DNA from: Ambrosia x helenae
Lineage: Eukaryota > Streptophyta > Magnoliopsida > Asterales > Asteraceae
DNA length: 64,000 nucleotides
NCBI GenBank assembly: GCA_030844895.1
Contig: CM061231.1
Span: forward strand, 6,405,118 to 6,469,117
Direction: 5' to 3'
Of the stretch, positions 55,786-64,000 are shown one piece after another. The position numbers and the translations under genes were made by a program. Each line of letters opens with the position of its first letter. Positions within the stretch are counted from its first letter, which is position 1. A model generated the notes under the pieces. The model searched no databases. It was given only the letters and a program-made list of their open reading frames with translations, and was not told the DNA's origin.

Positions 55786-56759
55786 GTGGGTTGATGTTCT
55801 CTAAGTAGTACATTTATGCAGGGTGTATTAACTGGATTTGAATAACTTGATTCTGATATGATTTTTTTGTGCTAATCCTGCCTCAAGTTGGCCTATAATT
55901 CCAATTTTGTTTTAACTGATAAACTATGATTTAGCTTTCAATCTTTGAATTTTTGTGTATTATTGTTTAGGTTTAATAATTTTTTAGTTTTAGGGTTCAT
56001 GTTTAGGTCTAATTGAATCTGGTTTTGGTTTCAAATTTGACAGTGATCAAGAATCTATGAACATAAGAACACAGTTTTCACAGCTTTTGAGCATCTGAAA
56101 ATGGTAAGATTTCTTGATCTTTTAGTATTTCAGTCTATGTAAGTTTGGATTTTAGTATAAAATAGTCAGATTTAGGGTTCGTGTTTTTTTTCTTTTTTAT
56201 ACTGATTTTAATACTTTAGGTTTGAATCTGTATTTATTCGGCTAAGATTGTTTAAAGGGTTCAAGAATTTTCATCAATTGTTCTTATTTGTTCTTGAGGA
56301 TTTAATATAATTCGGATCTTCATATGCTTGAGAGAATTCTTTTTAGTGAAACTCTTTAGTTTGGTTGGTGATTGGATGGATAATGGATCTCGGATGTGGG
56401 TGCACCCGATTGCATCATGTCAAAATCGGAAAGTGGTTTAAATTTTTTTAAAAGAATTTATAATCTTTCCTATTTTCAAGCTTCTAATTTTATGGAATGA
56501 TATAAAACTTCCGATTTATGGGGATATGGAATTGAATGATATTATTTAATGTGGATATAATTTTATGGTATGATTTAAAACTTCCCATTTAGCTGTATTA
56601 TGTGTGTTTGATACATCCAATTTTATGATCCTGACGATTAATATACTATATCGTTTTCTTTTGAAACTAGATCGTTCTTCCAATATGCCTTAAACGCAAA
56701 AATGATGAGTCTTTCTTGAAACAAAATCAATTGTTGTTGGCACGCCACTCAATCGGTTG

Positions 56760-58620
56760 TAAGTTTTCCTTCTCCTTATTATTTTGTTCATTAATTGTTC
56801 AATTTCCTAAGTTACTTTTCTATATTCAAAATCTTTTTTATAATTATCCCTTATTTATTTTTTCAAAATTATGTTTTGTATATTAACTATATTTAAGCCC
56901 ATTCCAAATTCAAAGATTTGACCATATAAACAGTTGTTAGTAGTCAAAATTATATTTATTACACAATTTGACTTTTATATGTATAGATTTGTGATTTATC
57001 ATTGTTGAATAAGATTAATTAGTATGTTTGAAAACATAGTAATTTTTTCGTAAATCATTAATAGCAAAGTCAAAGTAACGATTTTTTATGTCAATTACAA
57101 TCACTCTAATTGTAAATGTCAAACTATTTTTGGTAGATTTTAGACTTTAACATTTTCATCATAATTAATTTATTTTTATACATTCAAAAATTAAAATATA
57201 AAAAACATCCATTTTTTAAAGTCAACTACATTTAAAGAGACAAATAAATGGTTAATTCTTTGATTTGCCAAATTACTATTTTTAGGTTATAATTAGCATT
57301 TATCATGATTTGCACAATTTTGAAAACATCTAATTTTAATAATTATGATTTCAATTTGATTAATAACCTTTAAACATAATCGAGTTATTATTAATTATTA
57401 ATCATATATATATATATATATAACCGTTTTATAAAGAAATTTAAATTTGAATTTTTATAAAAAATTAATACGCCTGATTTACCTTATATATAATCAATTT
57501 TGTATATTTATTTTTTGTAAATAAAGTATGTTTACATATTATTTTCGTTAATATGATTATAACGAATTATCAATTTCAAATTTCAAATTTCAAATTAAAA
57601 TTCGAAATATTTAAATTCGAATTAGATAAAATTTTAAATTTTGTTTAATAATGGTAAAAAATTACACATACTAATTATACTTTTAATTACACATTTTTAG
57701 TGACTTAATCTTTTAAAAAAATTAAAATTTTGAATTAAAGTTAATAATGGTAACCATTATACCTATTTATTATCTTTAAATTATGATTTCCTAATATACT
57801 AAAAATATACAATCAATAATTTTGGTTGTAACTCTCAAATTAATTACAAGTAAAAATTAAAATTTAAAATACTATAATTTGAAATTATTGATTTCTGTTA
57901 AACTTTAAAAATCTTTGAATACTAAATGTTTTATTTAAATATTTAATCTGAAAATTTTGAATTTAAGATTTATGGTAACATTTAGATTTAGATTTGATTA
58001 ACACATTTTAAAATATTTAATTCAAATTTTTAAATGATTTGAATCTTTCAAATTTTGATTACTAGAATTTGAATTGATAGATTTCAATTAAACTTTATAA
58101 ATATTCAAATATTAAATGTTCTATTTAAGTATATAATTTCATATTTTGATATCTATAATTTTAATTTTTAAATTTTTTTAACATTATAAAAATTCTAAAT
58201 TTTGGATAATAATGGTAATAATAAGACTTAATTATAACATTTAATTCAGTTTTGAATTATCTTAATATTTTTAAAAATTTCAAACTCTGAATATAAATTC
58301 ATAATTGTAACAATTAATCCTACTATGATCATTAAAATAGAGATATTATAATTAGAGATTTCCTAATATATTTAAAATTTAACAAATAATAGTTTTAGTT
58401 ATGAACTTCTTAAATTAGTTACAAGTTAAAATTTAAATTTTGAATACAAGAATTTAAATTGATATATTTCAGTTAAACTTTATAAATATTCAAATATTAA
58501 ATGTTCTATTTAACTATATAATTTCATATTTTAATATCTATAATGGTAACAATTAGACTTAATTATAATATTTAATTCGAATTTTGAATGATCTGACTCA
58601 AACGGTGTCTTACTTTTAGC
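56760..58620. repeat. AT-rich Helitron interior with diverged tandem copies
   Basis: Segments at about 57880-57960, 58070-58140 and 58455-58530 share 'ttaaactttataaatattca' and 'aatgttctatttaa'. The last two are nearly identical over about 90 bp, 384 bp apart. Long runs of 'aattttgaat' style sequence. No coding. Confidence 0.6.
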
Positions 58621-58677
58621 ATTTTATCAGAAATATTTTTCACAACTATTTATTTTTACTAGATAATACTCCTCAGA

Positions 58678-58930
58678 TACCATCTGATAACAAGATTCCT
58701 GTGAAATTCCAAAAACGTCAATTCCCAATATCCGTACGTTTCGCAATGACTACCAATAAAAGCCAAGGATAGTCTCTATCGAAGGTTGGATTGTATTTAA
58801 GAGACCCCGTATTCTCACATAGCCAACTTTATGTTGCATTGTCAAGAGTTAAAAGCAGGGAGATGTGAAATTACTTATACTAGATGGTGATGGGAATGTC
58901 AAGATTAAAACAAAAAAATGTGGTGTATAA
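58678..58930 (+). pseudogene. Helitron Pif1-like helicase, C-terminal end
   Basis: PSDNKIPVKFQKRQFPISV, FAMTTNKSQG (motif V-like), a stop at the following residue, then SLSKVGLYLRDPVFSH and QLYVALSRVKS (motif VI), ending KKCGV with a stop at 58930, the normal C-terminal area. Rep and upstream helicase motifs are absent. The position just inside the 3' end is standard for Helitrons. Confidence 0.9.
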
Positions 58931-59052
58931 GGAAATATTTAGTGATATTTAAATAAAATGTGTATTTCCTGCTTTTAAATTTTAATAAAATATTTCTACT
59001 ATATTTTGTTTATAGGTTTTTCCGCTTCAAATAATTGTTAGTTGTTGAACCG

Positions 59053-59077
59053 CGTGCCCACGCAGGCAATAGTCTAG
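59053..59077 (+). repeat. Helitron 3' terminal hairpin and CTAG end
   Basis: GCGT-GCCC-ACGC stem-loop, then 'aggcaatagtCTAG'. Hairpin-to-end distance and CTAG match the plant Helitron 3' consensus. Confidence 0.88.
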
Positions 59078-59105
59078 TATGATATATACAATTTGTTAGT
59101 GGGCT

Positions 59106-59318
59106 GATGAAGCCTAGCTCAATTGGTGAAAATTGGGGGAGCTAGAGTGGAGGTCATGTGGAGGTTGGGGGTTCGATTCTTGTCGGAGCCATATTTACCA
59201 CATGTGGGGGTTCCACCTGGGGAGATCCCCAATCCAGGTGGAATGTGTAATCAGTACAGGCTGGCTCAGGGTGTTAGCCGGAGCTTCACCGGTTGCACCA
59301 CTTGCCGTTAAAAAAAAA
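59106..59318 (+). mobile_element. tRNA-derived SINE with poly(A) and 16-bp TSD
   Basis: It starts GATGAAGCCTAGCTCAATTG. The A box TAGCTCAATTGG is at 59115 and the B box GGTTCGATTC at 59170, the right spacing for a tRNA-type pol III promoter. It ends in 10 A. ACAATTTGTTAGTGGG flanks it at 59088-59103 and 59319-59334. It inserted next to the Helitron's 3' flank. Confidence 0.95.
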
Positions 59319-59407
59319 ACAATTTGTTAGTGGGTTATCCCTACCCAGGCCTTGAAGTGTGGACCCATATTAAATAAATTTAAATAGATTATTAAGAGGC
59401 ATCATGC

Positions 59408-59532
59408 GGGACATGCGAATTGAATTCCATCACTAAGGATTCCAATTCCAGCAGGAAGCAAAGTTGGCATCATGTAAAAGCTTGTTACCTTTTAGCACCG
59501 TATTAAGTATGGCAATGGGTGTTTCATTCCCA
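59408..59532 (-). pseudogene. GDSL lipase pseudogene, exon 2
   Basis: On the minus strand, in shifting frames, LPYL, LKGNKLL and ANFAS(A)GIGIL(S)DGIQF match exon 2 of the intact gene (LPYLSPYLTGEKLLVGANFA, GVGVLNDTGIQF). It is the expected upstream partner of the pseudo-exon at 39845-40064 on the same strand. Confidence 0.8.
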
Positions 59533-59670
59533 TGTGTTCACCTTTAGAAAAAAAAAAAAAAAAGATTTAGTGCGGACAGATGTATATATTGTGGTTTTAA
59601 ATGCATTAAAACGACCCAACTATAGGATTTATCATATAAATGTACAAAAGATATATATATATATATATAT

Positions 59671-60177
59671 AGGATTTGGTTCAAATGAGAACCTTTTCTC
59701 AAACTGAGAACTAGAGAACCATTCTGGGCCACACATTTCTCTAAGGCAAATTTTTTTTTTTTTTTTTTTTTTTGTTGCAAAAATCGCTGCTTTATATATA
59801 AGGAAATTTTTTTTTTATTTTTTTTATTTTTTTTTTTCAGTATACACATGTGTATAATTGCATTATACACATATGTATAATGCTATATACACATATGTAT
59901 AACTGAAATATACACATATGTATAGCTGAAAAATGCTATATACACATATGTATAATTGCTATATACACATATGTATAATTGTCATATACACATATGTATA
60001 ATTGTCATATACACATATGTATAAATGAAAAAAAAAATTCAAAAAAAATAAAATTTTTTTTTTCCTTGCATAAAAATGTGCGATTAAAAAAAAAATATTT
60101 TTTTTTGCCTTTATATGAAATGTGTGGCTCAGAATGGTTCTCTCAGTTCTCAAATAGGGGTTGGTTCTCTTAGGATC

Positions 60178-60185
<8 letters not shown>
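59671..60185. mobile_element. TIR element E1 in a TA tract, with internal palindromes
   Basis: Left arm 'aggatttggttcaaatgagaacc...gagaaccattctgggccacacattt'; the right arm is its inverse with changes (60110-60185). TA runs stand on both sides. The centre has T/A homopolymers and nine copies of TATACACATATGTATA or variants (59839-60023). No transposase. Confidence 0.8.
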
Positions 60186-60213
<28 letters not shown>

Positions 60214-60217
<4 letters not shown>

Positions 60218-60622
60218 GAAAGTTAATTTGAGAACACCTATATTTCGTGCGAACCGCGAGAACGCCATCTAAAACCATTCAAATCAAAATTTTCTTTTGA
60301 CATTTATCTTTATTACTAAATTACAATTCCAAAAACACAATTTACGCGTAAAAATTTTAACGTATACGGAAATAAATTGTTTTTACACATGTGTAAATTT
60401 ACTGTTTGTACATGTGTAAAATGTTTCATTTACACATGTGTAAAAAGTTAATTCGAAAGTGTTTTTGCAAGAAAAGATGAATTATTTGGAAAGAAAATTC
60501 ATTTTTTAATGTTGTATTTTGATTATAATTAGGTTTGTATTGAAAAAAAATGATTTTGATTGGTTTTCTCATTTGTTCTCACGGTTCTCGCGATATTTAG
60601 CGTTCTCAAGATAACCCTCCCC
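60214..60622. mobile_element. TIR element E2 in a TA tract
   Basis: Left 'aggggaaagttaatttgagaac...gcgagaacgcc'; right inverse 'aggggagggttatcttgagaac...'. Three copies of TTTACACATGTGTAAA in the centre (about 60387, 60407 and 60431). TA runs on both sides; non-coding. Confidence 0.8.
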
Positions 60623-60647
<25 letters not shown>

Positions 60648-60655
<8 letters not shown>

Positions 60656-63600
60656 GTTCAATTGAGAACCAACCCTTAGTTAGGAACTTTAGGAACCAAT
60701 CTCATCCATCCATCTTCAATGGCATGATGGTAAATATGTTAAACATTAATTAACTTTTTAATTAAATCAAGGGGTAATATTGTCTTTTGGTATTTGATTA
60801 TTAATAGGTTATTTATTATCCATTATAACTGACAAACACCACAATAATATCATAATTAGCGATCTTGATGTGCAGAAATCGAATGAAGAGCAACAAATCA
60901 TATACATGTATGTATGAAGGTGCGATATTTCATTGTTATTCTTAATCAATCGTCGTTTATATCATTGTTATTCTTAATCAATCGTGGTTTATTTTGTTTT
61001 CATAACCATTACGTTTGAATTTTCAAGTTTTATCGATTTATTCTGATGATTTGATAAATATGATCCAATTGCTTTCATAAATAGGTTCAAAGTTTTAGTA
61101 TGATCGAGATTCGATTTTAGGGGTATTTGAAACCCTAGTAAAATATGTTCAGGATGATGGGATTCGATTTTAGGTGTGTATTTTGAATATACACCTGTGT
61201 ATACACAATATACACGGATGTAGGATTTGTGTTAACTATACATTGATGTATAAAAGATATAATATGAATAACAGCAAGTTTATTTTTGAGTATACACTAT
61301 TGTTATGCCTTAAAAAGTATTCTTTGGTGTTGATTTATAAAAAAAAAGGTATTTGAAACCCTATTAAAACATTGTAAGGTTTTAATTGAAGATCGTCAAC
61401 TGTAGTATAATTTTAATATACACCAGTGTATATAGAATGTAAACATTTCTAATATATGTATTAACTATACATTGGTGTATACAAAAAATAGACTTTATGA
61501 GCGTACACCAATTGTATACACCAACATTTTAGTTAGGTTTTGGATATTCCAATTGTATACACCAATATACCTCAGTGTATATATAATATGCACATGGGTA
61601 CCATATGGATTAAGTATACATTGGTGTATACAATTGACTATATGATTAAAAGCATGTTTAACTTCAGTATACACTATTTAAGATGGTTCTATATCAGCAA
61701 AGTGGTCTATACACTAATGTATACTTGTTCAGTATAATGGTACAATGTATATTTGGTCAAAATATGATGGTACACTGGTGTATATTGTACATTATTCACT
61801 AATACATATTTTATGTTATACACTGATGTTGAATTATTCAATTATGTGTTCAACAGCATAAATATGATGTTACCTTACAATGTTCAATAGCATAAAATTA
61901 AAGTATACACTGATGTATATTGTATAGTATTCACTAATGTATATCTTCAAGTATACACTGATGTATATTGTATATTATTCACTAATGTATATTTTATGTT
62001 ATACACTGGTGTTTAATTTTACTATTATGTGTATACAGGTGGTTCGAAAGTTTCTAGTAAACCGGAAAATGAATTGACTTTTACCCAATTGTATGTCCTC
62101 AGAAGCAAATGAAGAGCGGGATCGTATTATGGAGGAGGCGAATCAGCTTGCACGTTTGAAAAGGCAAAAATTGATTTGAATGTTATTATGTGGTTTAGTC
62201 TTTTGCTGTTTTTGATGGATTAGTCTTTTGCTATTTTCCTACAACTTTTGTAATTCCTGCAAACTTTTGAACGATGCGCCTAGATTTCTTTTGTTTTGGA
62301 TACATCAGCAATTATTGAAGTGGAATGGTTTGTTTATGCTTTATAGTTGTACAAATAGGTAACAATATCAAATTTAAACCAGGTATACATCAATGTATAA
62401 TGAGTAAATCATTGTTTGTGCAACGTAATGTATGAAAATCAAATATACACCAGTATACGTACGTGTGCAATGGCTGGTATAAAACATTTTATACTAACAT
62501 CAGATTCAACTAACTGAAAATCAAATGTTAACTGTGTATATTATTTGTATTTCTAACAATGTATATATAGAAATGTATAAAACACTATCAACAGGCGTCC
62601 AATATCTCGTCCCACCGGGAGACTCATATACGTTGCTGGACGAGGAACCTACAATAAAAAATGTACATTAGAAATTAATTTTACCAATATTTAAAAAATA
62701 GAATCAGACATGCTACAACTTTTATACGGTACGCCTGTGTATATTAATTAACACATATGATTTGTCATACTGCTGTATATTGTATTAGACGTCTGTATAT
62801 TAATTAAAAAACTAAATTTTATACACTGGTGTGTATAAAAAATATGAAACTATGAAAAAGTCATATAGTATCTGCTCGATGATAGAATTAACATACACCA
62901 GTGTATAATAAACCGTCAACACAAAATACTATCAGTCTATCATATTGCACTAGTGTATAATAATTAATATATTTGTTTTAATACACTGGTGTATAACAAC
63001 CTATAAATCTAAGAAAATAATCATACTGCGTCTGTACGTTATGCGACTAACATTGTAAAATACACAGGTGTATAATTCTATACTGATACTAATTTGTACG
63101 TAAACAATTAAACAACTACATACATCAAACTGCTATTTCGCACAATCAAAACATAACTCAATAATACAAATCACAAAATTCGACAAATTCAAAACCGAAC
63201 TCAAGAAATACAAATCGAAAAAACTTTCATTTCGAACAAAAAACAATGTAAACAAATAAAAAAAAAATAAATACATACCTTGATTGTCAACACTATTTTA
63301 GCAAAAAAGGTTGGGATTGTGTTTCATGATCTTCAATGTCGTGAGGAACTGATTCAATGTTTTCGCGAATATAATTATTATCCATCACTTAATTATCTTG
63401 GTCGATGGAAGCCTATGCTTTTTTCTATTGTATCTTCTGTAAATCGACCTTGAGTTTTTGCAAGAGACAATAGATGATAATGGCTAGAGATGAAAACCAA
63501 TTAAGATGTTGAGAAATTTTAGGAAGGTAATTGAATGTTATTCGGTAACTTCCATTAATACAAATTTTATTTTAAATTAAAATATAAAAGATAATAGTTT

Positions 63601-63699
63601 AATTACCTAACTGCCCCTAGATCAAGATTAAAGATTAATGGCTCAGATTGGTTCCTAAGTTCCTAACTAGTCCCTTGGTTCCTATTTGATCTTTTTCCT
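60648..63699. mobile_element. TIR element E3, 3 kb, with dozens of TATACAC-GTGTATA palindromes
   Basis: Left 'agggtagggttcaattgagaaccaac...aggaaccaatct'; right inverse 'aggaaaaagatcaaataggaacc...ggaaccaatctgagcc'. TA runs on both sides. The interior 61180-63075 is strewn with TATACACTGGTGTATA-type palindromes (I estimate 25 or more, many imperfect). No transposase domain found. Confidence 0.7.
62093..62179 (+). CDS. Short frame in E3, possible last exon, unknown
   Basis: 28 codons: MSSEANEERDRIMEEANQLA then RLKRQKLI and a stop. Charged, helical, clearly different in composition from the surrounding AT-rich DNA. It is preceded by a good acceptor (TGTGTATACAG at 62038), so it may be a 3' exon of a captured gene. 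I do not recognise it. Confidence 0.3.
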   Translation: MSSEANEERDRIMEEANQLARLKRQKLI

Positions 63700-63715
63700 A
63701 TATATATATATATAT

Positions 63716-64000
63716 AGGGCTGGGTTAAATTAAAAACCCTCTCGAGTTGTGAAAACCCGTGAAAACCCTATGTAAAAACATTTTTTTTCCTGATTTTTTT
63801 TCAGAATAGCTTTTATATTCAATTTTATTAGTTTTGGCCAAAAAATATCAAAAAAGCGCCGAGTAGATTATTTGTTACACATATGTGTTACGTAATTTTT
63901 TTTATCATACGTCAGCATTGTTACATAATTTTTTTATGTAACATCTGTGTTACGTAATTTTTTTTAAAAAAAATCTATTCGGCGCTTTTTTGATTTTTTT
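63716..64000. mobile_element. TIR element E4, left part only
   Basis: Begins 'agggctgggttaaattaaaaacc' after a TA run. It contains 'gttacacatatgtgttacgtaa' palindromes and an inner inverted pair, 'aaaaaagcgccgagtagat' (63850) against 'atctattcggcgcttttttga' (63973). The window ends before its right arm. Confidence 0.6.

Larger units (their letters stand above)
54889..59077 (+). mobile_element. Helitron, 4.2 kb, with captured gene exons
   Basis: The 5' end is TCTATACATATAATAAAC. The 3' end has a hairpin GCGTGCCCACGC about 10 bases before the terminal CTAG. The insertion lies between A and T with no target duplication (ccatA|TC...CTAG|Tatg). It contains a Pif1-like helicase tail near the 3' end and eRF3-like exons near the 5' end. 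The middle is very AT-rich. Rep and most of the helicase are gone, so it is non-autonomous. Confidence 0.88.

Noticed and set aside
59115..59180. A tRNA gene
   Set aside because: A and B boxes are present but there is no cloverleaf (acceptor and anticodon arms do not pair), and poly(A) plus TSD show a SINE.

Overview
This is a stretch of plant nuclear DNA. The evidence is spliced genes with GT-AG introns, low GC, polyA-tailed LINE and SINE insertions, Ty1/copia and Ty3/gypsy retrotransposons, MULE, hAT, PIF/Harbinger and Helitron DNA transposons, and three recognisable plant host genes. A eudicot is clear. An asterid, probably of the daisy family, is my inference from the style of the repeats and an RGC2-like NLR remnant; nothing in the sequence proves it.

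Layout. 1-6568: 3' part of a Tat-lineage Ty3/gypsy element (RNase H, integrase, 3' LTR) carrying a spliced antisense gene. 7632-10955: two minus-strand host genes packed head to tail, an intronless RGP5-class reversibly glycosylated polypeptide and, 98 bp upstream of its ATG, a three-exon gene for an 87-residue protein. 12.3-14.35 kb: a long inverted-repeat element full of CACAATGAA motifs, itself hit by a 5'-truncated LINE with a 15-bp target duplication. 15.4-18.9 kb: a coiled-coil gene fragment split by a 3.1-kb solo LTR. 18.9-20.6 kb: a roughly 21-bp minisatellite split by a 1.24-kb foldback MULE. 21067-26180: a two-exon BRIP/GLTSCR-domain gene (SWI/SNF subunit) whose 4-kb intron holds a dead NLR. 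26.6-29.9 kb: hAT MITE, LINE and SINE-like debris. 29933-32745: an intact five-exon GDSL esterase/lipase. 33-37.35 kb: a broken copia element.

From about 39.8 to 59.5 kb lies what looks like a second, dead GDSL gene. Its exon 3 (39.85-40.06 kb) and exon 2 (59.41-59.53 kb) are on the same strand and in the right order, now separated by 19 kb of nested transposons. These are a MULE coding for transposase plus an OTU protease with microsatellite-filled introns and about twenty CTACGG-CCGTAG palindromes; foldback MITEs; a PIF/Harbinger transposase; a copia element whose LTRs show a solo-LTR/full-length chimera; a 4.2-kb Helitron that has captured exons of the translation termination factor eRF3; and a textbook tRNA-type SINE. 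The right edge (59.65-64 kb) is a chain of four different inverted-repeat elements, each sitting in a TA-repeat tract and each carrying internal palindromes of the TACAC-GTGTA kind.

The functional host genes I would stand behind are RGP5, the 87-aa gene, BRIP and the GDSL lipase. Everything else that codes is transposon-derived or broken. The most notable items are the eRF3-capturing Helitron, the split GDSL paralogue, introns whose 5' splice sites run straight into ATT microsatellites, the palindrome-filled TIR elements, and the solo-LTR chimera.
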